A DNA stretch of 64,000 nucleotides from Combretum micranthum (GCA_024138025.1 JAMXBD010000014.1:310001-374000); one strand, 5' to 3'; shown: positions 12,449 to 25,788, counted from the first letter of the stretch. Notes: a model not told the origin generated them from the letters alone. Numbers and translations: made by a program.

Positions 12449-13369
12449 CATGGTTGTCAAACTCGCGAGTCTACTCGTACGTTTCTACGAGTTTACGAGT
12501 TGATGATGATATTTCAATTCAACTCGTATTCAAAATCGTTTTTTGAGTAAACTCGTAAGTAGAATCGTAGAATCGTGAGTAGAAACGGTAGAATCGGTGG
12601 TAGAATCGGTAGTAGAATCGTAAGTAGAATCGTAGTAAAATCTTAAAGTTGTAATTTTACACTTTTTTTTTTTCTATTTGAACTTTAAAAATGCAATCAA
12701 TTTAATATATTTAAATTTAGGGTTTTTGGGGTTGGTTCTTGATATTTATCTTAATCTAACTTAATTTTAGTTTTTTTTAATATTTTTTCCTTTTATTTCC
12801 TTTTTTTGTATTTTTTAGAGAGTTATTTTCTTTTGGGTTATATACTATGATATATCTTGAGCATTTTGAATGAAAATTAAACTAATATATACATTGCTAT
12901 GTTTTTCCCTTTTTTAATAATTTTCTATCTATAAATATATTTGCCATAAATATAATGATTTTTTATGTAAATATATAGTGAACATGAAAATATTCATTAC
13001 TACACAAAACAAGCTACTCACACATGATAATTTAAATGATTTGCAATACATCTTAATAATTATAGATTATGAATCATTATTAAATAAAAATAATTATTTT
13101 AATCATAAAATTGCAGTAAATATATTAATGACAGTATGTGAATTATGATTGATAAAACTTAAATTTTGGTTGTACATAATTAATTTAATACTAAATTCTT
13201 TATTTTCATAATTTATTTAAAGTTTTATTATTTCAGTAAGTACATCAATAGTTTTTGTAAGTAAATTTACATTAGTTGTAGAATCTTACGATTCTACGTT
13301 TCGATTTTACGTTTCGATTCTATGGACCCCTTAGCGATTCTAGGTAGAAACTCGAGTTTGACAACCATG
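12449..13369. mobile_element. Second nonautonomous hAT element inside the CACTA transposase, perfect 8-bp TSD
   Basis: A 921-bp insertion bounded by GGACTAGG on both sides (12441-12448, 13370-13377). The terminal inverted repeats are perfect over 17 bases (CATGGTTGTCAAACTCG). Near the left end, short motifs of the type 'gtagaatcgta' repeat about seven times (12545-12640), and their complements recur near the right end (about 13280-13345). Such subterminal arrays are typical transposase-binding regions of hAT elements. Removing it restores the transposase phrase across 'MGLG'. No coding capacity. Confidence 0.92.
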
Positions 13370-15740
13370 GGACTAGGATTTGCCTATAATGAGTTCAATC
13401 TTTATGTAAACATGAGCATAACATATAGCTTGTAGTCGGTTATTATGTTTATATACAATGTTCCACCCTTGAGATGCATGAAGAAGCCATATATGATTAT
13501 GTCCCTTTTAATATCAAGGCCGAGATCTCTAAGTAAAGGTATTGATGTGTACTTACAACCCCTTGTAGAAAAGTTGGAAGAGTTGTGGGCAAGTGGCATG
13601 AAAACATTCCATGTGGTAGAAGGTTGGATATTTCAAATGCATGCTGCCTCAACAATTTCTCGACATACGGTAACATACCAAGCTGGACAACTAAAGGTTA
13701 CAAAGCATGTTCTATACGTAACATCGACTACACAAGCGGACATTCAAACAACAAGTTTCATTATATGAGCCATAGACAATTCTTGCCTCTAAGGCATAGA
13801 CAGTGCCATGACAACGCAAGTTTTGATGGCAACATGGAAACGAGACCCTGACTAAGGGATTTCTCCAAGGAAGACATTATGGATAAGTTGAGTCGGTATG
13901 AACATATCATATTAGGGAAAATGCAAGAGCAGCTCATTCGTCAAAGGAACGAAGATGGCACAAACTAGTGTAAGAACAATGTACTCTTTAGATTGCCATA
14001 TTGGAAGGAATTGCACATATGACACAACCTTGATGTGATGCACATCGAAAAGATTATATATGATAAACTAGTTAGGACTATTTTCGGTCTGAAGGGCAAG
14101 TCAAAGAACATAAATAAGATGAGACTCACCATCTAGGAAATGGGTATTCGATTAGAGTTACATCTACAAGCACGTAGCAATCGGACATTTAACCCACCAG
14201 CTGCGTATACACCATCTACTCGACAATCGAGAGAGGCCCGTAACTTAATTAGAGAATTAAAAATGCTGAATGGATAAACTTCCAATATATTGTCTTGTTT
14301 ATATGTTGACAAACTGTGTTTGAAGGGTTTGAATAGCCACAATTATCATATCCTTCTGCAACAGATCCTCCCAGTTATCATTTGTAGGTTTCAAAATTAT
14401 ATGTGATGTTTCTCATCTCTTCAAGGAATTAACAGCAAAAGAACTTTATGTGAACTTATTGGAGTCTTTGGAGAAAACCACAATCCTAACATTTTGCAAG
14501 TTAGAGATGATATTTCTTCTTTTTTTTTTTTTTCAGGTCCACGTAGTTGTGCATCTTCCAAGGGAAGCATGCGTATGTGTCCTTATCCAGTATCGTTGGA
14601 TGTATCCTATTGAAGATACATTGAAGTTCTTAAGGGAGCTTTACATAACAGGGCAAGACCAAAGTATTCCATTACTAAGTCATATGTTATGAGAGAGAAT
14701 ATTCAGTTTTGCTTATTGTATTTCAAAAACATGGATTCAACAATAAATAGGCCCCATTGACAATGGGGCGAGCTGCTAGAGGAAGCTTCATCCTCACCAT
14801 TTTTAATAATTGCATAGCATGTACATCCGATAGACACATGCATTATATCGAGTTCGGACATCAAATTCAACAAAATGCATTAGACAATGTTAACTAATTA
14901 CGAGGAGGTGCAATTGTTTATAAGGTATGTGTTATAATATGCATTCATTTATGACCTGAGAACACCATAATTTTACCATTTCCTAATGTGGAGTGTTAAT
15001 TAAATTACTTCTAAGGAGTTCGAGCAAGAAGGCGCAATAGCATGTAAAAATTTTGCTGAGTGGTTTAGAAATAAGGTTACGAGTTGCCCACATCATTTGA
15101 AACAAGTTTTCAATAGCCTAAACATTAACTTCATCATTGTCATCTTTTGCACATTTTGGAACTTCAGTTTGTCCATAGGCAGCAGGTGTCGGAAGATCTA
15201 GAAGCCTTGGCATGGGGCCTGTATATTTAGTGGTATAGTTACAAAGCTTGTGTTGTGAACGGGGTACAATATAACATGGAACCAAAGGAAGAGGGATTAA
15301 GATCATAGAATAGCGGTATATACATCATTGGTGTAGATAAGAGACGATGAATAACCTTTTATAGCATTCTCACTGAAGTTACCAGTTAAATTTTGTTGGT
15401 CTAGGTGGGTATAGGTGTAGATGGTTTAACATAAACCAAAAAGTATTGATAGAGATCTCATTTCAATTAACATAGAAAGGACATGGTGCGGTAATGACTT
15501 GTACATTCTTATGGACCATGCACAATAGCTATTTTACTAGAAAGACTAGAGTAAGTGATCTGGAGATTGGAGGATTGTACGAAAAGTTATACACTGTCAT
15601 GTATTCATTCATGATCTCTTCCAATCTAAATCTACAAAAGATGGTGAATCGGATGAGCCACCTCCTACTAAGGAGCCAATGTAATAGACGGTTGAAAGGC
15701 TTTAAACGATTCCAATCGATCGCATATTTGTTAACCTAGA

Positions 15741-17800
15741 AAACCTTGCACACCTACCCAACCCAAGTGAGGGTTGTAGTATCATGGGACATGATGAATC
15801 TGAAGAATAAACTGTATATCTATTTTTATTTATTTTTCTTTGTTACATATGTTTGTTTGTAATGACTTGAAAGTAATGAATCACTAACAATTGGTATTTT
15901 TGAATGTGCAGGAAGTAGTGCCCGAATTTCTACGAGCAGTTTATGGAGGATGCTGAAGCATGCCCTGAGTAGTATGCTGGTGGGTTTTTCACCTTGAATG
16001 GTTAATTTTTTGTATTTCTTATCCACATTGGAATGATGCATTAATATTCTTATTTTATTTTGCAAGAGGATCATTTACTATATTACTCATCGATCAATAG
16101 GATAGACAGACGCAAGACCAATCAAGCTAGGCTACTTAGACTTAAGCAGGGTGGGTGAATAAGTTGGGAATAGGGGAGGAAGTCACATATGACCTTTCTA
16201 ATGATTTACCTACCCAGGTGAACCTCAAAAACCCAAAGGCTACAACAGTGGAGTAGGAGGAGGCTACAATAACGGTTGAGTAAGAGAATGTCGATATCAT
16301 GGTGCTCATGAGGCAACGGGGCATGTATAAAGGGACCCGGGTAGGGGAAGAGTTTAGGTGGATCCTCCATCGGAGGATCCCCCGTAGGCTAATTGTTACC
16401 ATGCCAGATGGATATATAGGTCTCATGTGCTCAAGTCCTAGGATGGTTAGATCAGAGTTCTTACTCCACTATAGAGCATCAACTAAGTTGTTCATTTAGT
16501 GGTCAACATTTCCAGAGTCCTACCGCCACGACATTATCCAAAGAGTTATAGTAATTTTATTTTTTATTAAAAGCATACTTATGATCATTAAATTAGCTTT
16601 AACCATTCACCAACACACGCAATTTGTCTTTAATGTGCAACAAAAGTTTGAACTACCGACGAATTGGCAAAGGGTACACAAGTGGTGGATCATGTTGAAC
16701 TTTAATTTTTGGGAAGTAAATCATATAGCTAGCTTCGCTATAGGCTCATGCTAAAGGTTGAGGAGAGGAAGCTGTTAGTAGGTCATTACAAGGTTTCCAG
16801 CATTGGGCAGAGGAGTGAACGGGGTTCGTCTACTTCATAGAGACTAGTAATGATTACTAAGTACAGTTCTACATTTAGTATTTTACATAACCAATTATCG
16901 TTCTGTTTTTTACTTTTTTCAATCTTATAGCATTGATCCATGGTAAATACGACAAATAAGAATAAGCAAAAATCGGTGCATATGGGTGGTACAAAGTTTA
17001 TTCTTTACCATGTACTTATGAAGGTAAGTAGCAAATTCCATTTTTTGCTGCATGTCATGATACCTACATGGTGTGTGAGTTTATGTTATATATTTATTCA
17101 CATTTTCATGTTTCAATATTATAGATTCATATGCCAATAGAGAACTATAAGTACACGCATTTGAGAAGGGAGAAGAGACAGTTGACTGATCATTAGGAGT
17201 CGGAGGTGTCCATGCAAAATTATGCAAGCATATTCAATTTTCATAGTCTATGGTAATATACCATATCCATCATTTTATATCATTATATTGGTATTGTCTT
17301 TACTTTATTTCAATTAGGCACGCAATGTGAGTAGGAGTAAGGAGGAGGATAATCTTTCTATTGCGATAGGTTAGCGACCTAACACAGATCAGGCGATTAT
17401 GGAGAAGGTTTTGGGCACGGATTTAGCTATTGTCGTGGCTTTGGTTACAGTATATCGATAGATCAGCACAGACTTGACTACTATGAGTAGCCACGAGATG
17501 AGGATTTTGTGCACTTCGAGTACGAGAGGATCATGTAACACCATCAGATAGATCATAAGTAAGAGCAAATAAGTCTATTGATGAACTATATCTATCCTCC
17601 TTTGATGTCTTCCTTCGGGCAGTACCCTCCATACCAGTAAGCTGCACCGTATATGGGTACTTCTGGTAACGACTCAAATCCAAGTTAGCCAAGGTATACA
17701 CCGTTCACACCAACGGTACATCATTCGCAACCATACTAAGGTTTTTATAGGATGCTAAACCAATCATCTATGTTCTCGCATGCATTGCAATATCCATATC
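15741..17800 (+). pseudogene. Second ORF relic of the CACTA element (TNPA/Ptta-like)
   Basis: Downstream of the transposase and on the same strand are fragments that resemble the second protein of CACTA elements. There is a 'RWILHRRIPRR' block (about 16350-16390). A tryptophan-rich 'NWQRVHKWW' region (about 16655-16690) follows, with an 'NKNKQKSVHMGGTKF' block (16950-17000) comparable to the family's 'N......HTGSKSF' segment. A basic 'LRREKRQLTDH' stretch comes after that. There are many stops. The assignment rests as much on gene order as on sequence, and several short open pieces here are simply what the decay left. Confidence 0.5.
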
Positions 17801-18590
17801 ATGGTCACTTGGTAGCTTTCCATAGCAGATAGACTAACCTCTCTTATCAAGTTTTGCCTCATGGGCGGGAGGGTCAAGTTCTAGTTAATCTTCATCACAA
17901 GCAACCCCCTTTGGCTCGTACACAGTCTTAGGCATGACTCCAGCAGCAAGTCTAAGCTCATCCCAATTTCCTCCACAATACCCCACATAGCCTTTTACTT
18001 ACCATCCAACACCACTTTCGACTTCCCCGAACACAATGCCTCAAACCACATCGATTACAAGATTGTCCTGTTCTCGATGACGATAGCATCAGAGACGCTA
18101 GACATGATGGGGGTTTATTTTTGCAGTTTTTTATGTTTGGATTTTACACTTCTATTTTCTCTAGACTTCTTTGTTGCGTTGTAGATAATGTGGATCATTA
18201 TAACTCGTTTTATGTCTTTTGGTTTGTAAGGTCAGATTATATAATGATTTCCATGATTGTTATTTCATAGTTTTTATATATCATAAATTTACAGTTGACT
18301 AATTTTGGGATAATCTAGATAACAAATTTTAATAATAAAATATATAAAACATGTTATATTTACATTTGAGTGCTCAATTTTATAAAGAACTATTATGAGT
18401 ATATAATTTACACATTACATATCAATCAATTTACATTAATTGTATTTGCATATATATAATTTAAATTATAATAACCAACTTATACAAATATCTTTTTTAC
18501 AGTTGATATACTTTGTTTATATCTTTACAATTTTTTTAAAAATTAATTTTTAATTTTCATATGTAAATAGCTGGGGGAGGGAATAAATAT
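17801..18590. other. 3' part or flank of the CACTA element, no gene seen
   Basis: The sequence passes from Pro/Ser-rich decayed coding text (to about 18110) into AT-rich DNA. No CACTA terminus with a matching 3-bp target duplication could be fixed. 'tatagtggga' near 18585 is a weak candidate for an end. Confidence 0.35.
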
Positions 18591-19640
18591 AGTGGGAGTT
18601 AAAAAATTTTTGACAAAATAGTTGGCAGATGTGCCAAAATTTGAACTTTGCAATCGGATGCATTGGTGGCCTCACGAATGGCTTGCATGAGGTGAATGTT
18701 GCCTTGCTAACAGGGGCAATGAGATGAAAATCACCTCATTACTAAGATAGTAAAGAAAATTTCACCTCATAATCCTAGATATGATGTGATTTTTGCCTCA
18801 TTGCGACTATGAGGCTAATTTTGCCTTCGTCCACCACTATATATACAACCTCGTGCACTTCACATTTTTCATTTTCGTATCTCCTCCGATCAATCCCCTT
18901 CAATTTTTCCTTTGATCTCTTCTTAGTTTTAATTTCTTTCAATTCATCTTCATTTATGATGATTTTAAACTAATATTTTTGTGTGTGATTTTTGCAGGTA
19001 TAGATCATCTTATCAATAGATTAATATAGATTCAACAAAATCAAAATAAATGTAATATCTTATTGTTATTGGAGTGTATAGTTGTTGTCTTTTAATTTGT
19101 ATTTGTTTCATGTTTTTTGAGTAATTGATTGATTTTATTTGATGTTTCAGGTATATGATAATTTGAAATATGTAGGTTTTGCACAAATAAAAATATATTC
19201 ATGACAATATAATATTTTCATTATCTATAAAATCTATGTAAGAAAGAATGAAATAATAAAAAAAATATGATTAATTATAATTATTAACATAAAATTCCTA
19301 ATAAAATATCATTATTTATAATTAATAACTCAAAGTATGAAATATATATGTATTATAAATATTTTATTAATTTAAATTCGACTCATTTTTATAAAAAAAA
19401 TATGAGTTTATATATTTGGAAAAAAATAAAAATGAGGTGAGACTTGCCTCATTTTTTTATTAAGGAGCAGCTCGCCTCAATCCTAATGGATGAGGTGCAG
19501 CTAGCCTCTTTTGGCTTAATATAGTCAATCAACTGATATGATAATTGGAGGCAAAATATTTGCCTCAATAAACCTACTAAGACAAAAATTTAAGCTATCG
19601 AAATGATTAAATTCGCCTCAACTGACTAGATTTTTCCTAA
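18591..19640. mobile_element. CACTA-like subterminal repeat region or nonautonomous element
   Basis: A dense cluster of GAGGTGA, GAGGCAA and GAGGCTA-type heptamers in both orientations lies at 18665-18830 and again at 19430-19620, with an AT-rich centre lacking them. A TATA-like 'ctatatatacaacc' (about 18838) and an intron-like 'tttttgcag' (about 18995) stand between the arrays. Two motif arrays bracketing a promoter-like centre fit a deleted CACTA-type element or the ends of a larger one. Terminal CACTA and TSD were not found. Confidence 0.45.
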
Positions 19641-22600
19641 TAAGGGGTGCAAGTGCTAGATTCTTCAAATTTAAGATGTTTTTATACTTTCAAATATTTA
19701 TAGAAGTGCCTTTATAATTTATCAAGAGTGCAAGTATTCGATTTTTAAAATTCCAAATATGTATGATATTTAGAGTCTATAAGCATGTGGGATGTCTATT
19801 ATAGAGAATAAATAATACAAGAATGTATATCGTCTGGTGGTTAAGCATTTAGTGTGAACAATTATGTTTTATTCCTTATACACTATAAATAATAATTACA
19901 TTGTTTGTATTACAAATGTTTTCATTTTATTGTGCAAAGTACTAACAAATGACGATAATTATATATTTTGAAATTTCATATACTAATTTCATTTTTTATT
20001 AATAATTAATTTTCAAGTAATATATATATACACACATACAACATTACAACCTCAAACCAAATGCACTAAATATTTTTAATCATTTCGTAAATGAATTTTT
20101 TTATACTTATGAAGTTTTAAAAAGTATTCTACAAAGCTGCAAACTAACTAAGTTGTTTTACTTGACCTGGCTCTAAACAAGCTTATTAGCAAATTGTGAG
20201 TTTTATATTTATTATATATTATATATAAATATATTTTAAAACAAAAAATATATATATAATTTCTATTTAATATATATGTATACATATATTTAGCGGCTCT
20301 TGGTTGTGGTGGAAGAGATGATGAATGTTTTTATGCTAAAATGGAAAAGAAATTAATCAATAGCAATTTCATAATTTTGGCGATTTTGGAATTTTGTGTT
20401 ATCAAGACTCTAATATTCAATGGGAAATGGGCTAATAAACAAAACCAACCAGCAGCGCTCAATGACGTACAATGGTAATTAGGGAAATTCCTTCGTTTTA
20501 GGCCGTCAAAATCACTTTTTTTTTTTTGGAAAGTTTTGAAATTGTAATATCTTTTAGTAGAAGTTTCTATTTTAAATGCCATTTGTGACGTTTTTCTTGG
20601 CTTTAATTTATTTATGTCTATGGGGTTTTTTAGGTAGTTTCTTTTTTTGGCAAATATTAGGTATTTGGTATAAATTGTATGCCTTAGGGTGAATATTCAG
20701 TTTTAACTAATTTATAATGTTATTAGAGCGGTGTCTCCTTTCTTTTTTACCAAAAATTCATGATACTAGTGAAATTACAAATTTTGATGTCTATTTGTCT
20801 AGGTAATCTTTGAATTATCATACATAAAGAAGATCATTACCTAGTACTTATGCACGATTTAATGGATTTTTATTTTTCCTCTATGTTGTGTAGTTTTGCT
20901 TTGCCACTCTTATATATTATTTTAAAGTAAAAAAGAAAAATGGAAAATAAGTTATCTCAATGAGCCAAGTTTAAACATAAATTTTAGACTCAATAAATGT
21001 TTTGTTCGACTTAAAATAGAACACATTTAGTAAAATGAGTGAGCTTGAACTTAATTTTCAGGTCAAATAATACAAAGCTTGGCTTAAACTTGATAATTTT
21101 TTAAAGAGCCGAAGTCAACTATTTAAAAGTTCGGTTCAGATTGGATCATCTATGGCCCTACCTATTTATAGTAATTGTCACTATAAGGATGCAACAGGTA
21201 GTCTGGGGATAGATTTCGAAAAACTCCAACGAGTTCTAATATCTTATATGTTTCTTAACACATGATCAAATTCGTGCGAGGTTTTAGTACTTTGCTCTTG
21301 CACTAAAATGAAATTATTACTAAATAAGAAAAGAGCCGTATTGTTTCAAAAATGTTGCGAAAGGCAAATGGCCAACTTTCAATACTTTGTTCTCTTGAAA
21401 ACTATATAGATTTCACAACTTTACTTCCTCAAACGATTAACAGCAAAATAATATTCCGTTCTGATCGCTAAAAAAATAATGCCATAACTCCATTATGCTC
21501 CGCTACCGCAATTTTTCCGTTGGATAAGTTTAAGTATCGCGGATTTCAAGTCAGGGCAACTAGTTGAACAGCCCATATATTTTAAGAAAAAGATTATGTT
21601 CATACGAGACCAATTGACAATTACGGCACTCTTCCATTTCCAACTTCGCAGACGTTGTTGTCCCGTATGTTGGACTTAAAAATCTAGCCCTAATCCGTTG
21701 GTCTATTGATTAATTAGTATTTAGGAAGTAGAAGCTTACATCATTTGTTACCTCATCCTAGGTATATTACCTTTTTGATCGACTCCTTTGTTCAACACTA
21801 GGTAGATGTTGGAGCACTTGCTACAATATGAATGAGGTTGAAATTGATTTGATAATAAAAGAGGGGAAAAAGGGTTGCTAGTAATCATGAAGCCGTCTCC
21901 ATTATTCGTACATCTATGAGTTTTGACATTATCATTCCAAGTTGTCTTCTTGATTTCTTTTCCCTTTCAACCTCCTTGGTTGTCTACCCCGGTTGATTTT
22001 GGATATTGAACCGGATAGCCAACGGGGTGAACAATGGCACAGCACGACACCATATATAATATTATGTGAATCTACCATATAAAAAAGTTCGTATTTACAC
22101 CGTTCCGATTAGGGTTATATTGACCCAAAGAATGTGAACAACAATCGTTGTGTTTGTGCTTAATCTATACCAATCAATATGGTTGACCAAAAGAAAATTC
22201 AATTAAGTATGTCAAAAAAAAAAAAAAGGTTATTGTTTTTACTTAGTTATGTCAATTTATCAAACTGATTTATAATTGTGTTGTATTGTAACTATCCATT
22301 TATTTTTTATTTTGTTATCTACAATGGTACTTTTGACACTTTTATTAATATATAGCTATACTATGTTTATTGATATATAAAATATGGGTAACGGTATCTT
22401 AAGTAATGAGAGTTTGAAAAGAAACATTATATATTTTTCAATATGGATTACATTATCCAATTCATGCAAATTCTTCCCCAATTAATATATGAAATGAAGA
22501 TATGAATATATAAGAATATTTATATAAATATAAAGAAAGAATGATCAGTACTAATATGTTATGTGTATATATATGTGATAAATAAGTATCAATCATATCT

Positions 22601-23899
22601 TAACATATAGTTCTATAAAAATTTGTAAAGTTTTTTCATTTAAGATTTTGACAAATGGATTCCGAGCTTGATCAATATTTACCACATTAAAAAATATCCT
22701 GTAATTTACTAATATGCAATATATTATTTTAAAAATGACAAATTATCATTAAGGGTACTCTTATTTTTTTTCTTCCCTCGGAATGTCAATGACCCAATAG
22801 CAACATCTATTTTTGCTGTCCTTAATTCCCAAGGATAATGGATTATTATTCCTTCATCTTCAATTAATTTCTAGATGAGTCATACACACACATATATAAG
22901 TCAATGCCAAAAGTGTGGGCATTGACCTTCTTTCCATATTTTAAGCACTAAAAATTCATAGTTTCTTTGGCTCACCTAACCCAAGTATTGAATTTCGAGG
23001 ATTATGCCCTTGTCTTCATCTTTTCTTCCATCTGTTCTTAATAATAATGAAAGTTGAAAATCCACAAACTGAAAACTAAATATACAAAAATACCACAAGT
23101 GACCAAACTGTTTCCTGTTCCATGTTGAAAACGAAACATCGCAAAAGTGATGGCAAATCCTGTGGACCCATGTTCTTGTGTGTTTATTTTGAAATTACTA
23201 CAACACTTGTAGTACTAAGTTACATTAGATTAATAGTACAAGTTGCATATTGTTGAAGTCGGTCACACGTTATCTTTCTATAACTTTCATTTGAAACGCT
23301 GAGTCTTTTCTGCATCTTCACGTGTTGGAAACAATGTCATGTGATGATCACTGATGTTGAAAATTGCAAGCCAAACGGGAATCACTCTGATGAAAAGAGT
23401 GAGTAACTGAGATTTCTCTTGAAAAGATCAAGTAATTGGAACATGACAGAGCTATTCAATTGCGCATACTCAGTCGATTCTCAAGAGTTAACCAATATAA
23501 AATTTCCTGTAAATCATCCTTATAAATTTTTCTTTACCTTTCTTTGTGAATTTTTCCAAATTGAAGCTTTCCTGCAGGACTTAAGTGCAATTCTTCTTCT
23601 AAGGACATATTTACAAATTTTCAAAAACTTTTATGGATGCTCCAATATAACTGTTCGATTTATCATTTGACTATTAAAAGTTAAGTTAATTATAAAAGTT
23701 AATATAATGGAAATATTAATTATAAAGTCAAAGATTTAGATGGTTTTACCAAACCATAGGATTCTCACCTCAAAAGTAGTTTTTTAGTATTTTCGCGGTC
23801 ACTTATTGTCTAATAGTTAATTATTTTATTTACCAATTGTTATATTATGAAAGGTTTCCAAACAGTATCGAAAATCTTTCTAGAAAATGCAAGAATTGG
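19641..23899. other. Gene-free region with degenerate repeats
   Basis: No credible gene. Around 20510-20700 is a repeat also seen at 61690-61910. Around 20950-21160 the words 'gcttgaact', 'aagttcggttcag' and 'atggccctacc' suggest an old hAT end. The rest is AT-rich spacer with TA-rich runs (20005-20035, 20215-20290). Confidence 0.45.
20510..20700. repeat. Dispersed repeat R1, copy 1
   Basis: Shares with 61690-61910 the order: poly-T, 'aacttttagta' or 'atcttttagtag', 'atttccatttta' or 'gtttctatttta', 'gtttttta', then 'ataaatgtatgcctta' or 'ataaattgtatgcctta'. Same orientation, moderately diverged, noncoding. It may be an LTR fragment. Confidence 0.45.
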
Positions 23900-23907
23900 G
23901 TTTGACC

Positions 23908-24494
23908 TACGGGTGTTCATGGTTTGGTTAACCGGTTTATAACTCCATTTTTAAACCGAATCGTAATGATTGACTAAAATTATAATTTGTAACCAATCCA
24001 TCATTAATGGTTAACCATTAAAATAGTTATCTTTTTTTTTATTAATTATTTCGGCTTTTAGTTTTTAGCCATTAAATATAATAGTTAACAAAAAAAGTTG
24101 CGATGAACTATATTTTTATTTCTAGTAATAAAAAATTAAATTATTTTGTTTCATAATTACATTAAAAAATTACAAACTAACAAGTCAAATAACACAATCA
24201 CATTCAAAAATTTCAAATCAACAAATGAAATAACTATAAAAGTAATAAAAAAAAAGAACATAAGTCTAATATTAGTTCATAAAACTTAAAATTCAATACT
24301 AACGTTATACAAATATTATATATTTATAAATATTGGACCGATTAACTAAAATCATTGGTTTTTAATGGTTATAAACTGAAATTGAAAAAATTAAAACCTA
24401 AACAAACTTGATGGACTGGTTAACCTTTTTCTCGAATTAGTTTTCTAATTTAAATTTGATTTTTCGATTTTATCAATTTTTTTGCATACTCCTA
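23908..24494. mobile_element. Nonautonomous hAT element with 7/8-matching TSD
   Basis: A 587-bp unit. The left end reads TACGGGTGTTCATGG; the right end, read on the other strand, is TAGGAGTATGCAAAA. It is flanked by GTTTGACC (23900-23907) and ATTTGACC (24495-24502). Inside are 'ggttaaccggtt', 'ggttaaccatt' and 'aaaccgaatcg' words common in this hAT class. No open frame of interest. Confidence 0.8.
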
Positions 24495-24502
24495 ATTTGA
24501 CC

Positions 24503-25276
24503 GGTCAATTATGATCGAAACTGGTTCTACAATATATCAAGTAGGTTGTTAATCCAAAAATTTGGAACTAAATTTTATAAGATTGGTTTTAGGTTTTATA
24601 TCTAAAGCTATCTTATCTTAAAACACCCCACTACCTCTAATAATTGCGACTAATAAAATTAAAATCCATACGGTCAAGATCAAGAATATGTACGTAAATC
24701 CATATGAATAAGTAAACAATGGCCAGAAAAATAATATCAAACGGAATCCCATTGGAAAAGCATAGGAAAGTTTTTGATAAATTTATATATCTCAACTTGG
24801 CGAATAAGAAAATTTTATTTAAAAATAAACCTTGGTGCATCATCCATGATTATCTTCAAATAGCTAATACAAAATTTATACGATACCAATCGATTCAATG
24901 GGCACAAAGTAATATGCTTATTAATCTTGTGAATAATTTGACTGAATTTATATAAACTATGTCATACTTCACACGGATAAGCATAGTAGTTACACATGCA
25001 AAAATCAAAATCATGCCAAATTGTGCGTGTGGTTCAGTAGTGGCTAAGTCAAAGGGTCAAACTCCTAAATATTAAACTCTCTCTCCTTTTTATTCGCATA
25101 CCAACGGAAAGCGAGTCTATTCTTTGCCAAACATTTTGAGAATTAATCTTAAATATATGTTTTGTTTGAAAAACATATCATGTGACCATTATAAAAAAAA
25201 TTAAGGAAGAAAGCAGTAATAAATTAAAATTTTTAGTCATTATTCATGAATTATGCAAACAACAAATGAATATTAA
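24503..25276. other. Spacer, no gene seen
   Basis: AT-rich. Two overlapping opposite open frames at 24637-24955 have no motif and look like chance. Confidence 0.5.
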
Positions 25277-25468
25277 GGGATTGTTTGAATAGTTGGTTTG
25301 GTATTATTTTGATATCGTTTTTAAACCAAACTGGTACTGAGCCGATAAAGATATAATATTGATGAAAAACTAATATATTTACTCATGTATTGATCAAACC
25401 GAATCGATACTGATCCGATACTGATAAGTTACTGATATAAATAAAAATCCAACAATCCAAACAATCCC
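25277..25468. mobile_element. Tourist-like (PIF/Harbinger) MITE, TAA target duplication
   Basis: A 192-bp element with ends GGGATTGTTTGAATAGTTGG and, on the other strand, GGGATTGTTTGGATTGTTGG. Both sides are flanked by TAA (25274-25276, 25469-25471). The length, the GGG..TGTTTGG end and the 3-bp TAA duplication are hallmarks of Tourist MITEs. It lies about 0.65 kb upstream of the MYB start codon. Confidence 0.85.
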
Positions 25469-25614
25469 TAAAGATATTCAAAAATACCTCCGTCACTTGG
25501 TTTTTTATTTCGAAAAAGAATCTTTTTACACTTTGAAGCATAAATAAACATTTATCGAAAGAAAAAGATAAAACAAAAGGTTAAAATTAAAAAAAAAACA
25601 ATCTAAGCTAAAAG

Positions 25615-25788
25615 ATGAAAATTTTATGATTTATCACTAATTTTAATGAAATTAATTTCATAAATATTTTAATTGCCCAGATTGATATCATAATCATATA
25701 ATTAAAATAATGACATATAAATTATTTTATATTTATTTTAATGATAAGATTATTAACCAGCAGTCTCACCGAGGGGAAAAGTTAAACA
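25615..25788 (+). mobile_element. MITE, family M2, copy 2
   Basis: Begins 'gaaaattttatgat', contains 'ctaattttaatgaaatta' and 'tatttattttaatgat', and ends 'cagtctcaccgaggggaa'. It is collinear with copies at 398, 28973, 33382 and 54111. It sits within 350 bp of the MYB start codon, so it could be part of the MYB upstream regulatory region. Confidence 0.6.

Larger units (their letters stand above)
10721..15740 (+). pseudogene. CACTA (En/Spm) TNP2-type transposase relic
   Basis: Hand translation gives successive blocks in the order of plant CACTA transposases. A cysteine block 'LIRCLCRDCLNNSW' (about 10830-10870) is followed by 'YTRWTYHDE' just after 11665. The 12070-12430 region has 'MIHACKNNYVLF', 'YPICGEGRWK' and 'EEGMLRHPMDF'. 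The 13371-13580 region has 'MGLGFAYNEFNLYVNMS', 'YNVPPLRCMKK' and 'GIDVYLQPLVEKLEELW'. Next come 'LPYWKELHI' and 'HNLDVMHIEK' (about 14000-14050), then 'LTFCKLEMIF' and 'IQYRWMYPIE' (14480-14620). Stops and frameshifts are frequent and two hAT elements interrupt it, so it is dead. The region 15100-15740 only weakly resembles the family's C-terminal part. Confidence 0.85.

Noticed and set aside
9828..19860. CACTAAAC (near 9828) and TTTAGTG (near 19850) as termini of the CACTA element
   Set aside because: The adjoining bases do not form a matching 3-bp target duplication, and the repeat match is too short in AT-rich DNA to be convincing.
24637..24955. Two overlapping opposite open frames of 68 and 78 codons
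   Set aside because: AT-rich chance frames with no motifs and no neighbouring signals.
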